This document shows positions 7,478-16,124 of a DNA stretch of 64,000 bases, in pieces. A model generated the notes under the pieces. The model was not told the DNA's origin. It worked only from the letters and a program-made list of their open reading frames with translations, and searched no databases. Position 1 is the stretch's first letter. Each line of letters starts with the position of its first letter. This DNA comes from Jiulongibacter sp. (GTDB lineage Bacteria > Bacteroidota > Bacteroidia > Cytophagales > Spirosomataceae). The translations under genes and the position numbers were made by a program. The stretch spans positions 1 through 64,000 of the forward strand of contig JAHEBN010000002.1 in NCBI GenBank assembly GCA_024645245.1, given 5' to 3'.

Positions 7478-9124
7478 ATGAAAAGAAACTTTATCCTGAT
7501 TTTATTTTTTAGTGCACTGGTTCATTTGTCGCAAGCACAAAAACAGCCTGTTGATCTACTGGTTTATAATGCCAAAATATATACGGTTGATACAGATTTT
7601 TCTATAACCGAGGCCTTTGTGGTAAATAAAGGCTTGTTTGTAGAGATTGGAAATAAAGACAATCTTTTGAGTAAATACGAACCTACAATTAAAACTGACG
7701 CAGGCGGCAAAGCAGTTTTTCCGGGTTTTTATGATCCGCATTCTCATTTTATAGGATTGGGTCAAATGCTAAGTCAATGCGATCTTGTTGGCACGAGTTC
7801 TTTTTCCGAGATTCTGAAAAGGCTTCAAGTATTTGCGAGCGAACACCCCGAAAGCTACTGGATTATTGGTAGAGGATGGGACCAAAACGATTGGGATGAT
7901 AAAGCTTTTCCCAATAAATCGGAATTGGATAAATTATTTCCGAATAAACCGGTAATGCTTACCCGCATAGATGGTCACGCCATGTTGGTGAATTCAAAAG
8001 CAATAAGTTTGGCCAAAATATCAAAAAGTACAAAAATAGCCGGAGGCGATTTTGAGATTAAAAATGGGGATTTGACAGGGATTTTGATTGACAATGCTAT
8101 GGGTATGATTAGGCGTGTTTTACCAAAGCCTGATGAATCAGAGCAAAGAGAAATAATTCGAAAAGCACAAGCAGAATGCCTGAAATATGGGTTAACTACA
8201 GTTTCGGATGCCGGAATCAATCAATCGGATATCGAACTTTTAGATAAAATGCACAAAGATGGTTCTTTGAAGATACGGGATTACGCCATGATTTCCATAG
8301 GCCTGGGTAATTTGGAATACTTTAAGAAAAAAGGAATTATTAAAACGGACCGACTGAATGTGCGATCGTTTAAATTATATGCGGATGGAGCTTTGGGCTC
8401 CAGAGGTGCCTGTCTGTTAGAGCCTTATTCCGATGAACCTTCAAAAACTGGTTTTTTACTTACCAGCGAAAATGAACTGGATGCTTATTTTGGTGAATTG
8501 ATACAAACGGGCTTTCAAGTGAATACGCATTGCATTGGTGACTCGGCCAATCGACTGGTTTTGGATCTTTATGGAAAATATTTAGAAGGTAAAAATGACC
8601 GCAGATGGCGAATCGAGCACTGCCAGGTAGTGAATCCGGCTGATGTACCCAAGTTTGGGCAGTTTTCTATAATTCCTTCCATTCAGGCAACTCATGCCAC
8701 ATCAGATATGTATTGGGCCGGCGATAGATTGGGGAGTATGCGGGTAAAACATGCTTACCCTTTCGAAGAATTAAAATTACAAAATGGCTTGCTGGCTAAT
8801 GGAAGTGATTTTCCGGTGGAATATGTAAATCCTTTATTCGGTTTTCATTCTGCTTTTGCCCGGCAAGATGCCAAAAACTGGCCGGAGGCCGGCTTTCAAC
8901 TGGAGAATGCTCTTAGTAGAGAAGATGCATTGCGTGCTATGACCATCTGGAGTGCTTATGCCAATTTCGAAGAAAAGGAGCGGGGAAGTATAGAAAAAGG
9001 CAAGATGGCCGATTTTGTAATCCTTGACCAGGATATCATGCAAGCCGAACCTTCCAAAGTCAGAGACATAAAGGTTTTAAAGACCTTTATTGCCGGGGAG
9101 AAGGTTTACGAAATAATGAATTAA
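7478..9124 (+). CDS. YtcJ-type amidohydrolase, exported
   Basis: I choose the ATG at 7478, giving 548 residues, because it begins a clear signal peptide (MKRNFILILFFSALVHLSQAQ); an upstream in-frame ATG at 7325 would run through the divergent promoter region and bury that signal. The mature protein is an Amidohydrolase_3/YtcJ domain with the metal ligands HSHFIG near the N-terminus, HCIGDS, IEHCQ, and the late motif NGSDFPVE with its aspartate. The C-terminus (GSIEKGKMADFVILD) is the typical return to the small beta-sandwich. Family members hydrolyse amide or N-formyl bonds of ring or acyl compounds; the substrate is unknown. Export to the periplasm is predicted. Confidence 0.85.
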   Translation: MKRNFILILFFSALVHLSQAQKQPVDLLVYNAKIYTVDTDFSITEAFVVNKGLFVEIGNKDNLLSKYEPTIKTDAGGKAVFPGFYDPHSHFIGLGQMLSQCDLVGTSSFSEILKRLQVFASEHPESYWIIGRGWDQNDWDDKAFPNKSELDKLFPNKPVMLTRIDGHAMLVNSKAISLAKISKSTKIAGGDFEIKNGDLTGILIDNAMGMIRRVLPKPDESEQREIIRKAQAECLKYGLTTVSDAGINQSDIELLDKMHKDGSLKIRDYAMISIGLGNLEYFKKKGIIKTDRLNVRSFKLYADGALGSRGACLLEPYSDEPSKTGFLLTSENELDAYFGELIQTGFQVNTHCIGDSANRLVLDLYGKYLEGKNDRRWRIEHCQVVNPADVPKFGQFSIIPSIQATHATSDMYWAGDRLGSMRVKHAYPFEELKLQNGLLANGSDFPVEYVNPLFGFHSAFARQDAKNWPEAGFQLENALSREDALRAMTIWSAYANFEEKERGSIEKGKMADFVILDQDIMQAEPSKVRDIKVLKTFIAGEKVYEIMN

Positions 9125-9126
9125 TA

Positions 9127-10350
9127 TCATTTTTCATCAATCAACAAATCCATAAACCGTTCAAAATCTGCCTTGTATTTTTCAAAATAATCGCCTGTAC
9201 TTGGGCCGGAAAATCCGGTATGTATTTTACGTACGATTCCTTTTTTGTCAATAAATATGGTTGTTGGAAAACTCATGATGTGGTTTAGCATGGGTAGTGA
9301 TTTTTGAGCTTCCACACCACTGTTTTTTCCGGCTAGCAGTACTTCATAGCCTATTCCAAACCGCTCTTTCATTTTATTTATTTTAGGAAATGCAAAGTAG
9401 GCTTCGGTACTTTTTTCATATGACAAACCAATAATTTCTACACCTCTTTCCTTATTTTTTTCATACCAGGGAGCTAAAAAACGGCTTTCGTCCATGCAGT
9501 TCGGGCACCAGCTTCCCATAATTTGCACCAGCACCACTTTCCCTTTGTATTTTTCATCATTCAGTGATACGCTATCTCCATTGGTGTTTACAAATTTAAA
9601 CGCGATTTTTTCGAATCCTGGATTCAGATAAGTCAGCGACTCCGGGTCTGGGAGTTCGGCATTTTCATCTTTCTTGGCTTCCCACGTTTCCTGATAAAGC
9701 AGGCTCGATGAAAAACGACCACCAGTTAGTTTTTCACCTTCAATTTTAGCTTTGAAAAGGAATATGTGGGTGCCATCAAAACAAGAAAGCATCAGGCTGT
9801 CTCCTACCACATTACCTGCCAGATAGCGGTAGTCGCCTGTGGAAGTAAGAAAAGTGCCCTTCACTTTATTTCCGTTTTGTTCGAAAAGGCCCACTGCCTC
9901 GTATTTGCTGCCTTCGTCATCGGTAAAGGTGCTTGCCCATTTACCGGCAACATTGTATGTGCTCGTTTCATCAGCCGGAGCAAATCGATAATCTTTACCT
10001 TTCTCTGCCAGAAATTTGCCGGATCGGGTACTATTATCTGCTAGTTTTTTCGCGTAAATACCTTCCATTTTATCACTGGATATTTTGGCTTTTATTTCCG
10101 CATCAAATATTTCCATGCTAATAAAAATGGAGTCGCCTGCAATTTTTGGTGTATCCAGTTCCAATTTTTCATCCCCGTTTATGGCAAAAACGTGATATAC
10201 TTCCCCCGTTTTTTCTATAGAAAGATTAAAAGAAATAGGTCCAATTACTGTAGGAACCTCTGCTCGCCAGATGCCAGAGGGGTCTGTAATTGCTTTTTGG
10301 CAGGAAGAAAATAAGATAAGGGTAAGAAAAAAAGCGGATAAGAATCTCAT
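9127..10350 (-). CDS. TlpA-like thiol-disulfide lipoprotein
   Basis: A 407-residue lipoprotein (lipobox FSSC, Cys17). Residues about 20-235 form a beta-rich N-terminal region resembling the DUF4369-like domains often placed before periplasmic thioredoxins in Bacteroidota. Residues about 250-405 form an AhpC/TSA-Redoxin-type thioredoxin fold with the redox pair in SWCPNCMDE and the cis-Pro segment SFPTTIFID. It likely acts on periplasmic disulfides or in cytochrome maturation. It is divergent from rsmH (77 bp gap) and ends 2 bp from the amidohydrolase gene, tail to tail. Confidence 0.8.
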   Translation of the reverse strand: MRFLSAFFLTLILFSSCQKAITDPSGIWRAEVPTVIGPISFNLSIEKTGEVYHVFAINGDEKLELDTPKIAGDSIFISMEIFDAEIKAKISSDKMEGIYAKKLADNSTRSGKFLAEKGKDYRFAPADETSTYNVAGKWASTFTDDEGSKYEAVGLFEQNGNKVKGTFLTSTGDYRYLAGNVVGDSLMLSCFDGTHIFLFKAKIEGEKLTGGRFSSSLLYQETWEAKKDENAELPDPESLTYLNPGFEKIAFKFVNTNGDSVSLNDEKYKGKVVLVQIMGSWCPNCMDESRFLAPWYEKNKERGVEIIGLSYEKSTEAYFAFPKINKMKERFGIGYEVLLAGKNSGVEAQKSLPMLNHIMSFPTTIFIDKKGIVRKIHTGFSGPSTGDYFEKYKADFERFMDLLIDEK

Positions 10351-10427
10351 AGTCGATTTTTGCTTCGTGTTTAGCTACCTTTGTAAAATCAATTCAAAGA
10401 AAAGGAAGTTCAGCTTTTTTCCCTAAA

Positions 10428-11339
10428 ATGTCAGAAAATATTAATGCATATCATGTACCGGTGATGCTCACCGAATGCCTGGAAGGACTCGCCATAAAGC
10501 CCAATGGAATTTATGTGGATGTTACTTTTGGGGGCGGAGGTCATAGCAAGGCCATTTTGGAAAAACTTACAACGGGTAAATTGTTTGGTTTTGATCAGGA
10601 TCCGGATGCCGTTAAAAATGCAGAGGGACTCGATCCATCTAAATTTACTTTGATCAAAGCCAATTTCCGGAATATTAAAAAATACCTGCGACTTTACGGA
10701 GCAAAACAAGTAGATGGAATTCTGGCTGATCTGGGCATATCTTCTTATCAGATTGATACTGCCGAGCGGGGTTTTTCCACTCGTTTTGAAGGTGATCTGG
10801 ATATGCGAATGAATAAATCCGGTGGACTTACAGCTGCTGAGGTGGTGAACACTTACCCGGTAGAAGACTTACACAAAATTCTGGGTATGTATGGCGAAAT
10901 AAAAAATGCGAAAACCGCCGCCCAGGCCATATTGGCTGCAAGAGATATTAAAACGGTAAGTGACCTGAAAAATGCTTTGCAAAATATCGCACCCAAAGGC
11001 CGGGAATTTAAATATTTTGCCCAGGTATTTCAGGCTCTGCGGATTGAGGTGAATGAGGAAATAAAAGTGCTGGAGGAGTTTTTGGAGCAAGTGCCTGAGG
11101 TATTAAAGCCGGGAGGCAGGCTGGTGGTGATGTCATACCATTCTTTAGAAGACCGGCCCGTTAAAAACTTTATCCGGTCCGGTAAATTTCACGGGGATGC
11201 TGAAAAAGATTTTTATGGCAATACCCTGAAACCGCTGGAGTCGGTAACCCGTAAACCGATCACAGCCAGCGAAGAAGAATTGGTAAAAAATCCGCGATCC
11301 AGATCGGCAAAACTACGTGTGGCGGAAAAGCCGGAGTAG
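10428..11339 (+). CDS. rsmH: 16S rRNA m4C1402 methyltransferase RsmH
   Basis: A 303-residue SAM-dependent methyltransferase that modifies N4 of C1402 in 16S rRNA at the ribosomal P site. The SAM-binding segment VDVTFGGGGHSKAIL (about residues 30-44), the motif ILADLGISSYQID, and the C-terminal MSYHSLEDRPVKNF and KPITASEEE signatures identify it. The C-terminus is full length. It opens the division cluster fragment, but mraZ, which normally precedes it, is absent. A TACCTTTG box at 10376-10383 is a candidate -7 element. Confidence 0.95.
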   Translation: MSENINAYHVPVMLTECLEGLAIKPNGIYVDVTFGGGGHSKAILEKLTTGKLFGFDQDPDAVKNAEGLDPSKFTLIKANFRNIKKYLRLYGAKQVDGILADLGISSYQIDTAERGFSTRFEGDLDMRMNKSGGLTAAEVVNTYPVEDLHKILGMYGEIKNAKTAAQAILAARDIKTVSDLKNALQNIAPKGREFKYFAQVFQALRIEVNEEIKVLEEFLEQVPEVLKPGGRLVVMSYHSLEDRPVKNFIRSGKFHGDAEKDFYGNTLKPLESVTRKPITASEEELVKNPRSRSAKLRVAEKPE

Positions 11340-11529
11340 GTTAAGGAATTCATAAAACATATTTATTAGCTGCCTTTTCTTCCAAGCTGTTAAACCTTTC
11401 CATTCACGATTTTTTAATCCAAAAGTTTAAAGCCGCATAAAAAAATCGGACAATACTCCTTTTTACCTCTCGGAATTTCCAATTAGTCTTTGTACTTTTG
11501 AGTAAACGTGCTTTAAATACCTGATAATC

Positions 11530-11901
11530 ATGATCTCCAATTCATCTCAGTCTCCCGGCAGGGCGTCTGTTTTCCGTAAATTATTTTCCCGGATCCGGCT
11601 CGAAAATCCTTTTATCGACCAGCTGAATATTTCCGAAGAACTCAATAAAATGCCCCTTGGCAAAGTCGCTTGGGTCACTATGTTGGTTATTTTTTACATT
11701 TTCTTTCAACACAATATGGAAAGCCTCACCCGTAAACTGGAGCGGGCTGAAATAGACATGAAAGAAATACGGGCCACTTTTATTTCACACAAATCCCGCT
11801 ATATGTTTAACAGCAAGCATTCGGAGGTTTCAAAGAAACTGGTGAACCGAGGCATGGGTTTGAATGTCGAGCCGCCTGTAAAAATAATAATTGAGGAATA
11901 A
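11530..11901 (+). CDS. FtsL-like division protein
   Basis: A 123-residue bitopic protein with a short cytoplasmic N-terminus, one transmembrane helix (about residues 45-61, VTMLVIFYIFFQH) and a periplasmic, charged, coiled-coil-like stretch (MESLTRKLERAEIDMKEIR). This layout and its place between rsmH and ftsI match the FtsL position in Bacteroidota, where the sequence itself is poorly conserved. FtsL would bridge FtsQ/FtsB to FtsW/FtsI at the septum. A TACTTTTG box at 11493-11500 is a candidate -7 promoter element of its own. The ftsI start lies 11 bp downstream. Confidence 0.7.
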   Translation: MISNSSQSPGRASVFRKLFSRIRLENPFIDQLNISEELNKMPLGKVAWVTMLVIFYIFFQHNMESLTRKLERAEIDMKEIRATFISHKSRYMFNSKHSEVSKKLVNRGMGLNVEPPVKIIIEE

Positions 11902-11912
11902 AACTACTACTT

Positions 11913-14006
11913 ATGAAACCCGGAACCAGCATTAAAGGAGAAATCAAGAAAAGATCCTGGGCCAGCTTTATTCTTATGGCCAGCGTGGGTGTTTTGATAC
12001 TTTACAAGGCATTTTTGTTACAAACCATACAACGCGAAAAAACATTGGTCAATACTACCCGGCCACTTGTGGCCGAGCGTACCATCAAAGCTACCAGAGG
12101 TAATATATATGCCTGTGATGGTAAAAGCCTTTTGGCGACTTCAGTACCGATTTATTCTTTGGGTATGGACCCAAAACAAGCCAAAGATGAGCTTTTTGAT
12201 GGAAAAATTGATTCTTTGAGCCTGATGCTTTCCCGCTTTTTTGGTGATAGAAGCAAAAGTGTATACAAAGAAATGATAGTAAAAGCCCGCAAGAACCGGA
12301 AGACACGATACGTAGCTTTGGGCGGCCGACAGATTACGCATGAAGAAAGAGAACAAATAAAGAAATTTCCTATTTTCTCGGCGGGGCAGCACAAAGGCGG
12401 GGTAAAATTTGATCGAAAAGAATACCGCATGTTGCCATTTGACAACATGGCCATGCGTACCGTGGGTAGGCTTGACAAAGAGACGCATAGCAAAGGTGCA
12501 TTTGGCGTAGAATATAGTTATAACAATTACCTGAGCGGTAAAGATGGAAAGGGTCTTTTCGAACGACTGCCTGGCGGCACCTTTATGCCGCTCGAAACAA
12601 GCTCCGATGTGGAGGCGGAACCCGGGCAGGATGTAATTACTACCATCGACGTGAATTACCAGGATATGGTGGAAAGTGCCCTTCGGGAGCAGGTTATTAA
12701 ATCCAATGCCAAATATGGCTCCGTTGTAGTTATGGAGATCGAAACAGGTGAAATTAAAGCCCTGGCCAACCTTTCAAGAAGAGATAGGAATGGTGCCACC
12801 ACTTACCTGGAAGATATGAATTATGCCGTATTGGGCGGTACAGACCCTGGCTCTACGTTTAAACTGGCTTCTATGTTAGCCATTTTGGAAGAAGGAAATC
12901 TGAATGCCACGGATCACGCGGTAAATTGTGAAGGTATGGTGCGACATAGTAATAAAGATTTCACCTGCTCTCATGCCCATGGCGATCTTACTGTGCAGGA
13001 AGTTTTTGAGCAATCGTGCAATGTAGGTATATATGAGTTGGTGAAAAGAGTTTTCGGGTTCAACAGAATGGAAGATTACCTGGCCTATCTACACACCTTT
13101 CGGATCGATCAGCCCGTTGGTTTTCAGCTAAAAGGCGAAGAAAAACCTTATATAAAAAGTACTTCAGATAAGACGTATAGTGGTACTACTTTTCCGTGGA
13201 TGAGTATTGGCTATGAAACAAAAATTACCCCTTTACAAATGCTTGCTTTTTACAATGCAGTGGCCAATAATGGTTATTGGGTTCAACCTATCATCGTGAA
13301 AGAAATTCGACAGGCCAATGAGGTGACCATGAAATTTGAGGCTAATAAAATCAGCAACCGTTTTTGCTCCAAAAAGAATGTGGAAATAGCACAGGAAATG
13401 ATGAAAGGCGTGGCCGAAAACGGAACAGCTAAAAAGTTTAAGGATGGCTTTTGCAAAATAGCCGGTAAAACCGGAACCGCTCAGAAAAGAACCTCAAATG
13501 GTTATCAGGCAGGTAAATATTATACCTCCTTTATTGGTTACTTCCCGGCAGATAATCCCAAATACAGTTGTGTGGTGGTGATTGATGAGCCGCAGGGAGG
13601 TCAACTTTATGGCGGCGATGTTTGTGCCCCGGTTTTTCGCTCCATAGCCAATAAAGTTTTTGCATATGATGTGAAAATTCACCCGGCTCAAAAATCAGGT
13701 ATGAATACAAATATGCTGGTAAAAAGCCTCAAAGCCGGCCATGCCGAAGATATCAGCAATGTTACCGACAAGTTTGATCTGGATGATAAAGTAAGTGGAA
13801 ACGGCCTTCAAAGAAAAAGACCGGATTCAGCCAATTGGGAAAAAATCGAAGAGTCGAAAGAAATTCCGGATTTAACAGGTATGACATTAAAAGATGCTTT
13901 GCCACTATTAGAAAATCAGGGATATTCTGTGCGACGAAAGGGTTTCGGGAAAGTTAAAAACTACTCCCTGGAAAGCAGTAAAGTGATTACACTGGTACTT
14001 AATTAA
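11913..14006 (+). CDS. ftsI: Division transpeptidase FtsI (PBP3), with C-terminal PASTA domain
   Basis: A 697-residue class B penicillin-binding protein: N-terminal anchor (about residues 15-38), PBP dimerisation domain (about 50-240) and transpeptidase domain with all three active-site motifs, STFK (Ser314, Lys317), SCN (Ser368, Asn370) and KTGT (Lys519-Thr522). A single PASTA domain closes the protein (about 648-697, IPDLTGMTLKDALPLLE). It crosslinks septal peptidoglycan. In other Bacteroidota murE and the rest of the dcw cluster follow; here an M14 peptidase gene starts 5 bp after the stop. Confidence 0.94.
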   Translation: MKPGTSIKGEIKKRSWASFILMASVGVLILYKAFLLQTIQREKTLVNTTRPLVAERTIKATRGNIYACDGKSLLATSVPIYSLGMDPKQAKDELFDGKIDSLSLMLSRFFGDRSKSVYKEMIVKARKNRKTRYVALGGRQITHEEREQIKKFPIFSAGQHKGGVKFDRKEYRMLPFDNMAMRTVGRLDKETHSKGAFGVEYSYNNYLSGKDGKGLFERLPGGTFMPLETSSDVEAEPGQDVITTIDVNYQDMVESALREQVIKSNAKYGSVVVMEIETGEIKALANLSRRDRNGATTYLEDMNYAVLGGTDPGSTFKLASMLAILEEGNLNATDHAVNCEGMVRHSNKDFTCSHAHGDLTVQEVFEQSCNVGIYELVKRVFGFNRMEDYLAYLHTFRIDQPVGFQLKGEEKPYIKSTSDKTYSGTTFPWMSIGYETKITPLQMLAFYNAVANNGYWVQPIIVKEIRQANEVTMKFEANKISNRFCSKKNVEIAQEMMKGVAENGTAKKFKDGFCKIAGKTGTAQKRTSNGYQAGKYYTSFIGYFPADNPKYSCVVVIDEPQGGQLYGGDVCAPVFRSIANKVFAYDVKIHPAQKSGMNTNMLVKSLKAGHAEDISNVTDKFDLDDKVSGNGLQRKRPDSANWEKIEESKEIPDLTGMTLKDALPLLENQGYSVRRKGFGKVKNYSLESSKVITLVLN

Positions 14007-14011
14007 ACGCG

Positions 14012-15247
14012 ATGTTCAATTCCTTTTACCAAAAATTTGAGATATATCAGGAAAAGTCGCTTACGCACAGGCGGTTTAAGCATAAGGATATTTTACCGCT
14101 GATCAATGATTTGCCATTTGAAAAAAAGTTGGCCGGCCAGTCTTTTGAAAAAAGAAGTATTCATCAGATAAGCATTGGAAACGGATCGGTGAATGTGTTA
14201 TTATGGAGCCAAATGCACGGCAATGAAGCCACGGCAACAATGGCTTTGTTTGATATTTTTAACTTTTTTCAAGCCGAAAACGATGGTTTTGATGACTACC
14301 GGAATCTCATAAAAGAGAAACTTACACTGCATTTTGTGCCCATGCTTAACCCTGATGGTGCCGAAGGGTTTATCCGGAGAACAGCACAGGGAATAGACAT
14401 GAACCGCGACGCGAGAGTTTTCCAGACCCCGGAAAGCCAGATTCTGAAAAAGCTTCAAGTCCAACTGAAGCCCTTGTTTTCATTTAACCTGCACGATCAG
14501 GATGTACGATATGCCGCAGGAAATACCGGGAAACAGGTAGCTATAGCTTTTTTAGCGACGGCCTATAATGAAACCTGTGATTGGAACGAAAACCGCACAA
14601 GGGCCATGCAGGTGATTTGTGAATTGAACGACTCTTTGCAAGATTATATTCCGGGGAAAGTAGGAAGGTTTAGTGATGAATTTGAACCCCGTGCTTTTGG
14701 TGATAATATACAAAAATGGGGCAGTAGCCTAATTTTGGTGGAGTCCGGCGGATTTGATAAGGACAGAGAAAAGCAATACCTGCGTAAATTGAATTTTTGC
14801 ATTTTGTTGGAAGCTTTTCAAAAAATTGCCGAAGAGCGATATTTACGAAGGCAATTGGCTGAATATGAAGCACTCCCATTAAATAATAAGTGTCTTTTTG
14901 ATTTGATTATCCGTAACGTTTTATTGAAAAACGGGGATAGCCTGATTCATGCAGATTTGGGGATTTTATTAAATGAAAAGAATACCCAAAATGCCAACTC
15001 TTTTATCATGGAATCAACGCTGGACGATCTCGGTGACCTGTCTGTATACTACGGCATCGAGGAGTTTGACGCCAAAGAACTATTGGCAGAACCCGTACAT
15101 AAATATCCCGATTTGGGCTATGAATACGAAGTAAATACCGATTGGTACGATGGCCCTGCACTGGAAAAAAATGCTACTTTTGTACTAAGTAAAAACGAAA
15201 CGCCGGAGTTTCTCGTTTTAAATGGTAAGCTTATAAACCTCCATTGA
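14012..15247 (+). CDS. M14-family zinc carboxypeptidase
   Basis: A 411-residue protein with no signal peptide. The zinc site is visible: His69 and Glu72 in QMHGNEA, and His161 in FNLHDQD; NPDGAEGF and GIDMNRD are the substrate-pocket arginine/asparagine motifs of the M14 family. ESGG near residue 250 supplies the usual catalytic glutamate region. About 130 C-terminal residues have no obvious family match. It sits 5 bp behind ftsI, so it is probably co-transcribed; a role in trimming cell-wall peptides is possible but inferred only from position. Its stop overlaps the TTG start of the next gene. Confidence 0.82.
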   Translation: MFNSFYQKFEIYQEKSLTHRRFKHKDILPLINDLPFEKKLAGQSFEKRSIHQISIGNGSVNVLLWSQMHGNEATATMALFDIFNFFQAENDGFDDYRNLIKEKLTLHFVPMLNPDGAEGFIRRTAQGIDMNRDARVFQTPESQILKKLQVQLKPLFSFNLHDQDVRYAAGNTGKQVAIAFLATAYNETCDWNENRTRAMQVICELNDSLQDYIPGKVGRFSDEFEPRAFGDNIQKWGSSLILVESGGFDKDREKQYLRKLNFCILLEAFQKIAEERYLRRQLAEYEALPLNNKCLFDLIIRNVLLKNGDSLIHADLGILLNEKNTQNANSFIMESTLDDLGDLSVYYGIEEFDAKELLAEPVHKYPDLGYEYEVNTDWYDGPALEKNATFVLSKNETPEFLVLNGKLINLH

Positions 15248-16017
15248 TCAGATCTAATAATACATTTTTATTCCTTTTTCTTTTCAGCTTAACAGGGCTT
15301 TCCTCTTTTGCACAGAAGGAGTGGTCTGTTTTTGGAAAAGTTATCAATTCGAAATCGGGTAGGGGGCTTTCCGGAATTAACATAACCAATAGCAGAACAA
15401 ATAGCATCGTGGTAACCAATATGGAAGGCGATTTTTTTATTCGTGCTGCAGAAGGAGATTCTTTAATAGCAACTTCAGTAGGTTTTGGCAGGTATGCCAT
15501 TAAATGGGATAAATCGCAGAAAGAACCTGTTTTTAGTTTGGATCAAACAGCCATTGCTCTGGAGGAGATCGTAGTAAAAGATAAAAAGTCGGAAACGATT
15601 GAGCGGGAAATAAAAGCTTTTTTGGACAATCCCACCAATGCCAAAACCATGCGTCGCGACATTTTAGGGAATATGGTGAGTGCAGGTACTTCAAATCCAT
15701 CAGGCGGAGGTATGAGTATTTCCATAGACGCACTTTACGATTTATGGAGCAAAGAGGGCAAAAGCAAGCGAAAAGCTGCGGAATTAGAATACCAGGACGT
15801 AAAGAAATTTTATGTGGAATTACGGTATAATAAAAGAAAAGTTTCAAGTATTACCGGATTTAAAGATCAGGAACTGGATGACTTTATGAATTTCTGTAAA
15901 CTTTCGGATGATTTTGTGTTAAATGCCAACGACTACGACCTCACCTACGAAATTTTCAGGTGCCGGCGGGAGTTTGCCCATAGTGCAATTCCTGGTGTAA
16001 GGCGGGGTTATAATTAA
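15244..16017 (+). CDS. Secreted protein with carboxypeptidase-regulatory-like domain
   Basis: A 257-residue protein read from a TTG start that overlaps the preceding stop (TTGA), chosen because it begins a full signal peptide (hydrophobic residues 8-20, ending SSFAQ). Residues about 28-105 form a CarboxypepD_reg-like beta-sandwich (FGKVINSKSGRGLSGINI, followed by TSVGFGRYAI), common at the N-termini of Bacteroidota surface proteins. The remainder is charged and helical (WSKEGKSKRKAAELEYQD) and resembles uncharacterised secreted proteins of the phylum. It lies at the end of the rsmH-ftsI-M14 gene string. Function unknown. Confidence 0.7.
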   Translation: MIRSNNTFLFLFLFSLTGLSSFAQKEWSVFGKVINSKSGRGLSGINITNSRTNSIVVTNMEGDFFIRAAEGDSLIATSVGFGRYAIKWDKSQKEPVFSLDQTAIALEEIVVKDKKSETIEREIKAFLDNPTNAKTMRRDILGNMVSAGTSNPSGGGMSISIDALYDLWSKEGKSKRKAAELEYQDVKKFYVELRYNKRKVSSITGFKDQELDDFMNFCKLSDDFVLNANDYDLTYEIFRCRREFAHSAIPGVRRGYN

Positions 16018-16124
16018 TAGAAATCTCGTAATAATAGATTTGACCGATATATTACACGTGTAGAGACGGATACATCGGACCCGGAAATCAAGTATTGGGG
16101 CATTTAGAAAGACCAGAATCTGAC

